Made by a program: the position numbers and the translations under genes. Shown one piece after another: positions 1-5,935 of a stretch of 6,383 nt of DNA. Each line of letters opens with the position of its first letter. Position 1 is the first letter of the stretch. This stretch comes from JBFWNZ01 sp050250795 (GTDB lineage: Bacteria > Pseudomonadota > Alphaproteobacteria > UBA8366). Where the stretch lies: the NCBI GenBank assembly GCA_050250795.1, contig JBFWNZ010000231.1, positions 1 through 6,383 of the forward strand, written 5' to 3'. Under the pieces are notes generated by a model, which saw only the letters and a list, made by a program, of their open reading frames with translations, ran no database searches and was not told the DNA's origin.

Positions 1-275
1 CCGTTCCAGCCGCCCTCGACATATTGCCGGTAGGCGTCGGCAAATCCGTCGGGCGTGCGCACCACGCCATTCTCGTAGCGCACGCCCTGGCGGTCGCCGC
101 TGTGGTTCAGCGGCGCGATCACGCCGGAGGCGAGCTTGCCGGCCTCTTCGAGCACCTGGGCGACCAGATCGGCGGAGACTTCCTCGCAGCCCGGCAGGGC
201 CGCGACGCGCGACCGTAGGCCCATATCCTCCATCAGGAAGCGGAAATCCTCGAGCGGGGGACGATAGTCGGCCAT
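1..275 (-). CDS. Acyl-CoA dehydrogenase, DmdC-like (partial, N-terminus only)
   Basis: Only the first 91 codons lie in the window; the gene continues past the left edge. The start is the ATG read from 275. The peptide begins MADYRPPLEDFRFLMEDMG and contains LPGCEEVSADLVAQVLEEA (27-45), APLNHSGD (54-61), YENGVVRTPDGF (67-78) and the run-off YVEGGW. By family knowledge this is the small N-terminal helical extension (AcylCoA_DH_N) that precedes the FAD-binding core in large acyl-CoA dehydrogenases related to 3-methylmercaptopropionyl-CoA dehydrogenase (DmdC). These are FAD flavoproteins that make 2-enoyl-CoA and pass electrons to ETF. Only 3 bases separate it from the upstream dehydrogenase stop, and a purine-rich AAGG lies inside that gene's last codons, so translational coupling is likely. 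The catalytic domain is off-window, so the substrate (methylmercaptopropionyl-CoA or another acyl-CoA) cannot be judged. Confidence 0.85.
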   Translation of the reverse strand, partial: MADYRPPLEDFRFLMEDMGLRSRVAALPGCEEVSADLVAQVLEEAGKLASGVIAPLNHSGDRQGVRYENGVVRTPDGFADAYRQYVEGGWN

Positions 276-278
276 CGG

Positions 279-1715
279 CTACAGCACCTTCTGCGGGTTC
301 ATGATGCCGGCCGGGTCGAAGGCCGCCTTGATCCGGCGCATCAGTTCCAGTTCGAACGCGTCCTTGTAATGCGCCAGTTCGCCCCGCTTCAGGCGGCCGA
401 TGCCGTGCTCGGCGCTGATCGAGCCGTTCATGTCGACCACGATGTCGTGGACGATGCGGTTGATCTCCTCCCAGTGGCCCATATAGGCGTCGCGGTCCAT
501 GCCCTCGGGCTGGGTGATGTTGTAGTGGATGTTGCCGTCGCCGATATGGCCGAAGGGGCAGGGGCGGATGCCCGGCATCGCAGCCTTAACGGCCTTGTCG
601 GCGCGAAGGATGAACTCGGGCACCTTCGAGACGGGAATGGCGACATCGTGCTTGATGCTGCCGCCCTCGGGCTTCTGCGCCTCGACGATGGTCTCGCGGA
701 TCGCCCAGAAGGCGCGGCGCTGCGTTTCGGACTGGGCGATGGTCGCGTCGAGCACGAGGCCGTCCTCGAACGCCTCCGCCAGCAGGGCCTCCATGGCCTC
801 GGCCATGCCGCTGTCCGGCCGGGCGCCCGAGAATTCGATCAGCGCGTAGTAATCGTGTGTCGTTTCAAGCGGGTTGCGCGTGCCCTGGCCATGCTTCTCG
901 ACCAGTTCGACCGCCAGCCGGCACAGCATCTCGAAACTGGTGACGCAGTCGCCGCTGACCGATCTTGCCCGGGCCAGCAGTTCGATGGCGGCATCCAGGT
1001 CGCGCAGGCCGACGAAGCAGGTCTGCACATCCTTCGGCTTCGGGAACAGTTTGAGGACCGCGGCGGTGACGACGCCCAGCGTGCCTTCGGCGCCGATGAA
1101 CAGGTGCTTGAGGTCATAGCCGGTATTGTCCTTGCGCAGCCGGCGCAGGCCGTTCCAGACGCGGCCGTCCGGCAGCACCACTTCCAGCCCCAGCACGAGA
1201 TCGCGGGCGTTGCCGTAGCGCAGCACGTTGACGCCGCCGGCATTGGTGGACAGGTTGCCGCCGATCACCGCCGTGCCCTCGCCGCCCAGCGACAGCGGGA
1301 ACAGCCGGTCGTGCCGGGCCGCTTCCTCCTGCACCTTCTGCAGGATCACACCGGCCTCGACCGTCATGGTGTAGTTGAGCGGGTCCACGTCCAGGATGCG
1401 GTTCATGCGGCCGAGATTGAGCAGCACTGCCGTTCCGTCCTCATAGGGCGTGGCGCCGCCGCACATGCCGGTGTTGCCCCCCTGGGGGACGACAGGGATG
1501 CCGGCCTCGGCACAGATGCGGGTCACGGCCGCGACCTCGCCCGTATCCGCCGGCCGCACCAGCAGGGCTGTCCTTCCCTGGAAATAGCCGCGGCAGTCGA
1601 TCAGCAGCGGCGTCACGATATCCGGGTCGTCGCTCCAGCCCTTCGGGCCGACGACAGCCTTGATCCGGTCGAGCACCGCGCCAGAGGGGGCGGGGACGGC
1701 GGCGTCGGGCGCCAT
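279..1715 (-). CDS. FAD-linked D-2-hydroxyacid dehydrogenase (GlcD / D-2-hydroxyglutarate dehydrogenase type)
   Basis: A complete 478-residue flavoprotein, the usual length for the family. The PCMH-type FAD-binding half shows PQGGNTGMCGGATP (77-90), GGEGTAVIGGNLSTNAGG (144-161), KDNTGYDLKHL (195-205) and IGAEGTLGVVT (207-217). The C-terminal FAD-oxidase half shows WAIRE (337-341), KHDVAIP (355-361), GHIGDGNIHYN (389-399) and SAEHGIGRLKR (434-444). H390, H397 and E436 match the metal-binding positions of D-2-hydroxyglutarate dehydrogenases. The expected reaction is oxidation of a D-2-hydroxyacid (2-hydroxyglutarate, lactate or malate) to the 2-oxoacid, with electrons passed to ETF or a quinone; the substrate is not fixed by sequence alone. 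There is no signal peptide or membrane segment, so it is cytosolic or peripheral. The ATG at 1715 follows a clear AGGGAGA Shine-Dalgarno (read from 1729 to 1723) by 7 bases. It leads a probable operon with the acyl-CoA dehydrogenase. Confidence 0.93.
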   Translation of the reverse strand: MAPDAAVPAPSGAVLDRIKAVVGPKGWSDDPDIVTPLLIDCRGYFQGRTALLVRPADTGEVAAVTRICAEAGIPVVPQGGNTGMCGGATPYEDGTAVLLNLGRMNRILDVDPLNYTMTVEAGVILQKVQEEAARHDRLFPLSLGGEGTAVIGGNLSTNAGGVNVLRYGNARDLVLGLEVVLPDGRVWNGLRRLRKDNTGYDLKHLFIGAEGTLGVVTAAVLKLFPKPKDVQTCFVGLRDLDAAIELLARARSVSGDCVTSFEMLCRLAVELVEKHGQGTRNPLETTHDYYALIEFSGARPDSGMAEAMEALLAEAFEDGLVLDATIAQSETQRRAFWAIRETIVEAQKPEGGSIKHDVAIPVSKVPEFILRADKAVKAAMPGIRPCPFGHIGDGNIHYNITQPEGMDRDAYMGHWEEINRIVHDIVVDMNGSISAEHGIGRLKRGELAHYKDAFELELMRRIKAAFDPAGIMNPQKVL

Positions 1716-1822
1716 GCGCGTTTCTCCCTGCGAAGCCGATCCGCATGCAAGCGCGGAATGTCAGCAAATGTAAACCGGCCCGAGTGTGGCCTTAGCCGCG
1801 CTGCATCGCAAGGCGGCGCAAC

Positions 1823-2578
1823 TCAGGGCCGCCAGCCATCCTGGACATTGAACTTGTAGGCGAAATTGAACGGGTAGCGCGGATTGCCGTATCGCCCGCC
1901 GGCATCGGCCCCCGTCGCCGCGCGCATCGCCGCGGCATCGGTCCGGGCCACCGAATTGACGCCGAGGCCCGCCGAGCGGTCGATGGCGATGGTGTCGATC
2001 AGACCGGTCCGCGCTTCGCGGCCGACAAGACCGATACCGGCGGCCATGCCTTCGATCTGTGCGGTCGAGAGGGTTTGGCCCGGCGCCGTGCAGTGGTAGC
2101 CGAACAGGATCTTGCCCGGCCAATGGTTCGGATCGCCCGGCGGATCGTCCCATTCGCCCTTGAAGGCGACGCAGCTTCGATTCTCCGCGGTCAGCGTGTA
2201 GGGGCGGTACCAGACCAGACCGGCGCGCGGCGCCACCACGTCGCCCTCCTCGCCCCAGGTCTTCGGCTTGCCGCGGTTGAAGGCCCAGGTTTCCGCCGCC
2301 GCCTGCATGCTGTAGTCGAAATGCAGCGACACTTCGGACGCCGTCACCTGCGAGTAGATGAACTCCGCCTGCGCGTCCTTCGCCGCGAAGCGCGCATATT
2401 CCTCGCGTTCGAAATTGTCGACATGCTTCACGCGCGTTGCCTGGGCAGCTTCGATACCGCTGTAGAGGATGCGCTCGTCCCCTGGCGGGACGGTCTCCTG
2501 GATCGGCCATTGCGCGGCGCAGCCGGCAAGCGTGCCGAGCGCGAGCAGGATGGCAGCGGAACGGAAAGATCGGGACAT
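1823..2578 (-). CDS. Putative lipoprotein of unknown function
   Basis: A 251-residue protein with a lipoprotein signal peptide: MSRSFR basic start, hydrophobic SAAILLALGT, and lipobox LAGC with the predicted lipidated Cys at 20. Residue 21 is Ala, with no Asp retention signal, so outer-membrane anchoring is more likely than inner. I do not recognise the mature domain. It is rich in aromatic residues, with FIYSQVTASEVSLHFDYSM (73-91) and GLVWYRPYTL (120-129), and has only two other cysteines, C136 and C163, which could form a disulfide. The C-terminus, RYPFNFAYKFNVQDGW (234-249), is also aromatic. No transmembrane helix follows the signal peptide. The start is well supported: an AAGGAG Shine-Dalgarno lies 7 bases upstream. 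The tsaC-type gene ends only 18 bases before it, so co-transcription is likely although no functional link is known. Confidence 0.85.
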   Translation of the reverse strand: MSRSFRSAAILLALGTLAGCAAQWPIQETVPPGDERILYSGIEAAQATRVKHVDNFEREEYARFAAKDAQAEFIYSQVTASEVSLHFDYSMQAAAETWAFNRGKPKTWGEEGDVVAPRAGLVWYRPYTLTAENRSCVAFKGEWDDPPGDPNHWPGKILFGYHCTAPGQTLSTAQIEGMAAGIGLVGREARTGLIDTIAIDRSAGLGVNSVARTDAAAMRAATGADAGGRYGNPRYPFNFAYKFNVQDGWRP

Positions 2579-2585
2579 TGAGCGG

Positions 2586-2591
2586 CTCCTT
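2586..2591 (-). promoter_or_regulatory. Ribosome-binding site of the lipoprotein gene
   Basis: Read on the minus strand this is AAGGAG, 7 bases before the ATG at 2578, in the 18-base gap after the tsaC-type stop. It fixes the lipoprotein start and implies independent ribosome loading on a shared transcript. Confidence 0.75.
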
Positions 2592-2596
2592 CGTCC

Positions 2597-3583
2597 CTAG
2601 ATGTGCGCCGTGTCCGTCGCCGGCGCAAGGGGGCGCTCTGCGGCGGCGCGGCGCAGCCGGTCGTTGATCGCACGGCCCAGCCCGCGCTCGGGAATCGGCA
2701 TGACGGCGATGCCGGCAATGTCGGGCCGGTCGAGCGCGTGGAGGAAGGCGAAGAGGTTCGCCGCAGCTTCGGTCAGGTCGCCCGCGGGGCTGAGGTTGAG
2801 TTCGGTCGCGGGAGCATCGGGGCCGAAACCGAGCAGGACTTCGCCGGGACGGGCGGAGGTTGCGCCGAGGCGTACCGGTGCTGCCGGGGCATAATGGCTG
2901 GTCAGCATGCCGGGCGAACGCGGTGCGGAATCGTCGCTTCCGGCAAGGGCCAGCGGGGCGCCCAGCGCGGCCTCCAGCTGCTCCGCCGCCAGGCCGCCGG
3001 GGCGGAGCAGGACCGGCGTCTCGCCGGACAGGTCGAGGACGGTGGATTCCACGCCGACGGGACAGGGGCCGGCGTCCAGGATCAGGTCCACCCGGCTGCC
3101 GAGGCTGGCGGCGACATGCGCGGCGGTCGTGGGGCTGAGCTTTCCCGAAGCATTGGCGCTGGGTCCCACCACCGGAATCGCGGCCATGCGCAGCAGGTCG
3201 CGCGCCGTGTCATGCGCCGGAACCCGGATCGCCACGGTCGGCAGGCCGGCCGAGGCGAGCAGCGACAGGCCCGAGCCCGGCCGTCGCGTCAGCACCAGGG
3301 TCAACGGGCCGGGCCAGAACCGTGCCGCGACGGCTTCCGCACGCGCATCGACGTCGACCAGCCGTCGCGCGGCGGTCAGATCGGGGACATGGACGATCAG
3401 GGGATTGAAATGCGGTCGGCCCTTCGCGGCGAACACCGAGGCGACAGCCCGCTCGTTCGTCGCATCCGCACCCAGGCCATAGACGGTCTCGGTCGGGAAG
3501 GCCACGAGCCGGCCCTCGCGCAGTAACCTTGCGCCTTCGGCGATGGCCTCGGGAGAGATCGGCAGGATGCGCGGCTCGGGCAT
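2597..3583 (-). CDS. tsaC: L-threonylcarbamoyladenylate synthase, two-domain Sua5/YwlC type
   Basis: A complete 328-residue enzyme that makes threonylcarbamoyl-AMP from threonine, bicarbonate and ATP. TsaD/B/E then transfer the carbamoyl group to A37 of ANN-decoding tRNAs (t6A). The YrdC domain spans about 10-205: FPTETVYGLG (29-38), KGRPHFNPL (54-62), FWPGPLTLVL (89-98), VAIRVP (117-122), GPSANASGKLSPTT (140-153), GVESTVLDL (177-185) and LLRPGG (192-197). The linker SPGMLTSHYAP (223-233) is the Sua5 hallmark, followed by a C-terminal Sua5 domain (about 240-320). Length and linker separate it from the short single-domain TsaC, so 'sua5' is an equally valid symbol. The start is bounded: an in-frame TAA lies at 3593-3595, three codons upstream of the ATG. 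No Shine-Dalgarno precedes that ATG. It is divergent from the tartrate dehydrogenase and is followed by the lipoprotein gene 18 bases downstream. Confidence 0.95.
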   Translation of the reverse strand: MPEPRILPISPEAIAEGARLLREGRLVAFPTETVYGLGADATNERAVASVFAAKGRPHFNPLIVHVPDLTAARRLVDVDARAEAVAARFWPGPLTLVLTRRPGSGLSLLASAGLPTVAIRVPAHDTARDLLRMAAIPVVGPSANASGKLSPTTAAHVAASLGSRVDLILDAGPCPVGVESTVLDLSGETPVLLRPGGLAAEQLEAALGAPLALAGSDDSAPRSPGMLTSHYAPAAPVRLGATSARPGEVLLGFGPDAPATELNLSPAGDLTEAAANLFAFLHALDRPDIAGIAVMPIPERGLGRAINDRLRRAAAERPLAPATDTAHI

Positions 3584-3628
3584 GGGACTGGCTTAGCCCC
3601 GCATGCGCCGCATCGCAAGCCGATCCTC

Positions 3629-3657
3629 TTTCCCTCCTTCCGGCCAGCGGCTAGGCT
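3629..3657 (+). promoter_or_regulatory. Candidate promoter of the tartrate dehydrogenase gene
   Basis: In the divergent region, TTTCCC (3629-3634) and TAGGCT (3652-3657, within GCTAGGCT) are 17 bases apart. GCTA-type -10 boxes are common in alphaproteobacteria. Transcription would start near 3664 and give a leader of about 23 bases carrying the Shine-Dalgarno. The -35 match is weak (3 of 6 to TTGACA), so this is an inference by position and pattern only. Confidence 0.3.
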
Positions 3658-3674
3658 CGCGGGCCGAAATGGCG

Positions 3675-3681
3675 AGGGAGG
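3675..3681 (+). promoter_or_regulatory. Ribosome-binding site that decides the ttuC start
   Basis: AGGGAGG lies 5 bases before the ATG at 3687. The other in-frame starts (3603 and an ATG at 3669) lack such a site and would add residues without family counterpart, so 3687 is preferred. Confidence 0.75.
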
Positions 3682-3686
3682 CAAGG

Positions 3687-4769
3687 ATGGCGGACACATC
3701 CGGGAACAGGCGGCGTTACAGCCTGGCGGTGGTGCCGGGCGACGGCATCGGCAAGGAAGTGGTGCCCGAGGGGCTGCGCGTGCTGGAGGCGGTCGGCGCG
3801 CGCCACGGCATCGATTTCGACCTCGCCGAATACGATTGGAGCTGCGAGACCTATCGCAAGACCGGCCGGATGATGCCGGAGGACGGCCTCGACCGGCTGG
3901 CGAAGAGTCAGGCGATCTATCTCGGCGCGGTCGGCTTTCCGGGCGTTCCGGACCATGTTTCGCTCTGGGGCCTGCTGATCCCGATCCGGCGGCATTTCGA
4001 CCAGTACGTCAATCTGCGGCCGGTGAAGCTGCTGCCGGGGATCGAGGCACCGGTGCATGGCTACAAGCCCGGCGACATCGACTTCTACGTCATCCGCGAG
4101 AATTGCGAGGGCGAGTATTCCGAGATCGGCGGCCGCATCTATGCCGGCACGCCGCAGGAGATGGTGACGCAGGAGACGATCTTCACCCGCCACGGCGTCG
4201 ATCGCATCCTGCGCTACGCCTTCGATCTGGCGCAGTCGCGGCCGCGGCGCAAGCTGACCTCGGCCACCAAGTCGAACGGCATCATCCACACCATGCCCTA
4301 CTGGGACGAGCGGTTCAAAGCGATGGCCGCGGAGTACCCCGAGGTCGAGACCGAGCAGTACCACATCGACATCCTGACGGTGCATTTCGTGCGCCGCCCG
4401 GCCAGCTTCGACGTGGTGGTGGGATCGAACCTGTTCGGCGACATCCTGTCCGATCTGGGGCCGGGCGTGACCGGCACCATCGGCGTCGCCCCGTCCGCCA
4501 ACATCAACCCCGAGGGCGTGCACCCCTCGATGTTCGAGCCGGTCCACGGTTCGGCGCCGGACATCGCGGGCCAGGGCATCGCCAATCCCATCGGCCAGAT
4601 CTGGTCCGGGGCGATGATGCTGCGCCATTTCGGCGAGGAGGAGGCCGCCGCCGCCATCGAGCGCGCCATCGAGACGGTGCTCACCGACCCGAAGGCGCCC
4701 AAGACGCCGGACATGGGCGGACGCGCCAAGACGGCCGATCTCGGCAAGGCCATCGCCGACGCAATTTGA
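3687..4769 (+). CDS. ttuC: Tartrate / D-malate dehydrogenase (isocitrate-isopropylmalate dehydrogenase superfamily)
   Basis: A complete 360-residue NAD-dependent beta-decarboxylating dehydrogenase. Motifs in order: VPGDGIGKEVVPEG (16-29), FDQYVNLRPVKLLPG (104-118) with substrate-contacting R111, VIRENCEGEYSEIGGR (135-150) with catalytic Y144, TSATKSNGI (191-199) with catalytic K195, HIDIL with D228, NLFGDILSDLGPG (248-260) with metal ligands D252 and D256, GVAPSANINPEG (266-277), and EPVHGSAPDIAG (284-295) for NAD binding. Resemblance to Pseudomonas TtuC is strong through most of the length. Those enzymes oxidise L- or meso-tartrate and also oxidatively decarboxylate D-malate to pyruvate and CO2, so DmlA-like D-malate dehydrogenase is an equally possible role. 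The enzyme is cytosolic and needs Mn or Mg plus NAD. The start at 3687 is chosen for its Shine-Dalgarno and family length. A composite palindrome begins 9 bases after the stop, so read-through into the MaoC genes is possible but may be attenuated. Confidence 0.92.
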   Translation: MADTSGNRRRYSLAVVPGDGIGKEVVPEGLRVLEAVGARHGIDFDLAEYDWSCETYRKTGRMMPEDGLDRLAKSQAIYLGAVGFPGVPDHVSLWGLLIPIRRHFDQYVNLRPVKLLPGIEAPVHGYKPGDIDFYVIRENCEGEYSEIGGRIYAGTPQEMVTQETIFTRHGVDRILRYAFDLAQSRPRRKLTSATKSNGIIHTMPYWDERFKAMAAEYPEVETEQYHIDILTVHFVRRPASFDVVVGSNLFGDILSDLGPGVTGTIGVAPSANINPEGVHPSMFEPVHGSAPDIAGQGIANPIGQIWSGAMMLRHFGEEEAAAAIERAIETVLTDPKAPKTPDMGGRAKTADLGKAIADAI

Positions 4770-4778
4770 GCAATCTCC

Positions 4779-4854
4779 CTCATGCTGAGCCTGACGAAGC
4801 ATGAGCGGCTCGTTCCATCCAGCCATCCTCATCCTTCGTCAGGCTCAGGATGAG
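4779..4854. repeat. REPIN-like composite palindrome, left copy
   Basis: Two 27-base hairpin units lie in opposite orientation with a 22-base spacer. Unit A (4779-4805) has perfect 8-base arms CTCATGCT/AGCATGAG around loop GAGCCTGACGA. Unit B (4828-4854) has arms CTCATCCT/AGGATGAG around loop TCGTCAGGCTC, the exact reverse complement of A's loop. Paired inverted REP units are the definition of a REPIN, a non-autonomous element moved in trans by a RAYT-type REP transposase. No RAYT gene is in the window. Similar CTCATCCTGAGC-type palindromes are widespread in alphaproteobacteria. It fills most of the 105-base gap between ttuC and the first MaoC gene and may act as an mRNA structure there. Confidence 0.8.
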
Positions 4855-4860
4855 GAAAGG
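4852..4860 (+). promoter_or_regulatory. Purine-rich ribosome-binding region overlapping the repeat, first MaoC gene
   Basis: GAGGAAAGG is the only strong purine run before the first MaoC gene, and its first three bases belong to the right arm of hairpin unit B. It is close to an in-frame GTG (4860), about 4 bases after AGG at 4853-4855, but 14 bases from the preferred ATG (4875). If unit B folds, part of the site is base-paired. Confidence 0.4.
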
Positions 4861-4874
4861 TGACTGGCAGGCGA

Positions 4875-5339
4875 ATGCAGACCTACTATTTCGACGACTT
4901 CAAGCTGGGCGACCGCTTCGAGACGCGGCGCGCCCGGATCACGGAATCCCAGATCATCGACTTCTCCTGGGCCTGGGACCCGCAGCCGATGCATCTCGAT
5001 CCCAGTTCGGACCGGACGCTCGCCTTCGGCGGCCTCATGTCCAGCGGCTTCCATACGATGTGCATCACCTTCCGCCTGTGGATCGATCTGGGCGTGCAGG
5101 CGGAGTCGGTCGTCATCGGCCGCGGCATCGAGCAGTTGCAATGGACCGCGCCGGTGCGTCCCGACGACATCCTGCGCGTGGTGGTCGAGGTGATCGGGCT
5201 GAAGCCGTCCTCACGGCCGGGCCAGGGCACCGTCTCGCTGCGCTTCACCACGCTCAACCATAAGGACGAGACGGTGATGACGGCCATCAATCATGTGATC
5301 TTCCGCTGCCGGCCCGAGGCGGCCGGCGGCAGCGCCTGA
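4875..5339 (+). CDS. MaoC-family (R)-specific enoyl-CoA hydratase/dehydratase, paralog 1
   Basis: A 154-residue single hotdog-fold protein. The catalytic loop WDPQPMHLD (34-42) carries the D35/H40 pair that hydrates 2-enoyl-CoA in (R)-hydratases. FGGLMSSGFHTM (51-62) forms the following hotdog-helix segment, and WTAPVRPDDIL and HKDETVMT are shared with the next gene. The family usually acts as a homodimer in the cytosol on trans-2-enoyl-CoA or (R)-3-hydroxyacyl-CoA; the acyl chain is unknown. The ATG at 4875 was chosen because MQTYYFDDF aligns exactly with MHTRYFEEF, the start of the second paralog. A GTG at 4860 would add five residues (MTGRR) and has the better-placed purine run, so it remains an alternative. 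The two hydratase genes are 13 bases apart, so they are almost certainly one transcript. Confidence 0.88.
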   Translation: MQTYYFDDFKLGDRFETRRARITESQIIDFSWAWDPQPMHLDPSSDRTLAFGGLMSSGFHTMCITFRLWIDLGVQAESVVIGRGIEQLQWTAPVRPDDILRVVVEVIGLKPSSRPGQGTVSLRFTTLNHKDETVMTAINHVIFRCRPEAAGGSA

Positions 5340-5352
5340 CATCGGAGACATC

Positions 5353-5802
5353 ATGCACACCCGTTACTTCGAGGAATTCGCGGTCGGTCAGAAGTTCGAG
5401 ACCCGCGGCATATCGCTGACCGAGGCTCAGATCATCGACTTCGCCATGCATTACGATCCGCAGCCCTTCCATGTGGACCGCGAATACGCCAAGGCAGGCC
5501 TGTTCGGCGAGGTGATCGCCAGCGGCTTTCAGACGATGGCGCTCGCCTTCCGCCTGTTCGTGGAACTGGGCCTGACGCTGCGGTCCAACATCGTCGGGCC
5601 GGGTGCGGACGAGGTGCGCTGGACCGCGCCGGTACGGCCGGGCGACACGATCCGAAGCATCGTCGAGGTTATGGAGGTCAAGCCGTCGGGCTCCAAGCCC
5701 GACCGCGGCACGGTGCGGCTGCTGTTCACGGTCAAGAACCAGCGCGACGAGACGGTGATGACCTTCCAGTCGCTCAACATCCTCCGCCGCCGTCCGGCGT
5801 GA
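5353..5802 (+). CDS. MaoC-family (R)-specific enoyl-CoA hydratase/dehydratase, paralog 2
   Basis: A 149-residue single hotdog-domain hydratase. The active loop YDPQPFHVD (34-42) keeps catalytic D35 and H40, followed by FGEVIASGFQTM (51-62), which is closer to the common MaoC pattern than paralog 1. WTAPVRPGD and QRDETVMTF are also present. A hand alignment with paralog 1 gives about 72 identities over roughly 147 positions with one single-residue gap, so this is an old tandem duplication. Both copies keep the catalytic pair, so neither looks like a dead partner subunit; homodimers or a heteromer are both possible. GGAG (5344-5347) lies 5 bases before the ATG and fixes the start. The gene is followed by the right composite palindrome and converges on the RraA-like gene. 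The substrate is unknown. Confidence 0.9.
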   Translation: MHTRYFEEFAVGQKFETRGISLTEAQIIDFAMHYDPQPFHVDREYAKAGLFGEVIASGFQTMALAFRLFVELGLTLRSNIVGPGADEVRWTAPVRPGDTIRSIVEVMEVKPSGSKPDRGTVRLLFTVKNQRDETVMTFQSLNILRRRPA

Positions 5803-5835
5803 GGCGGAGGATTTTCCTCAGCGCGCCGTTATCGC

Positions 5836-5911
5836 CTCATCCTGAGCTTGACGAAGGATGAGGCCGGCACGGGCAGCGGGGCTGCTCATGCTTCGTCAGG
5901 CTCAGCATGAG
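5836..5911. repeat. REPIN-like composite palindrome, right copy (inverted relative to the left copy)
   Basis: Unit C (5836-5862) has arms CTCATCCT/AGGATGAG around GAGCTTGACGA; pairing extends two more bases outward (5834-5835 with 5863-5864). Unit D (5885-5911) has arms CTCATGCT/AGCATGAG around TCGTCAGGCTC. The 22-base spacer equals that of the left copy in length, but the sequence is unrelated. Unit order and arm types are those of the left copy reverse-complemented, with one loop change (C to T in unit C). It lies in the 163-base convergent gap between the second MaoC gene and the RraA-like gene, where it could also stabilise or end the plus-strand mRNA. Confidence 0.8.
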
Positions 5912-5935
5912 GGGGTGGAGTGGAAATGGACCCGG

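Noticed and set aside
1812..1833. GGCGGC/GCCGCC inverted repeat straddling the lipoprotein stop codon, as a terminator
   Set aside because: Only a 6-base stem with a 10-base loop and no T tract in the transcribed direction; such GC repeats are expected by chance here.
369..1859. 496-codon open frame on the plus strand opposite the D-2-hydroxyacid dehydrogenase
   Set aside because: It is antisense to a gene with full family motifs. Its Ala/Asp/His/Gln-rich low-complexity translation is typical of a high-GC shadow frame.
1761..2510. Alternative 249-codon minus-strand frame within the lipoprotein region
   Set aside because: It overlaps the lipoprotein in another frame, has no signal peptide or family motif, and lacks a convincing ribosome-binding site.
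2603..3526. 307-codon plus-strand frame opposite the tsaC-type gene
   Set aside because: Antisense shadow; the minus-strand gene has all Sua5/YrdC motifs in order.
3836..4804. 322-codon plus-strand frame overlapping ttuC
   Set aside because: Out of frame with ttuC, Arg/Gly/His-rich and without motifs; the true frame is unambiguous.
3651..4832. 393-codon open frame on the minus strand opposite ttuC
   Set aside because: It is a shadow of a well-supported gene, runs into the repeat region, and has a Arg/His/Asp-rich translation with no recognisable motif.
4779..4854. CRISPR-like array from the repeated palindromes
   Set aside because: Only two units per site, in opposite orientation, with 22-base spacers and no adjacent cas gene; paired REP units explain it better.
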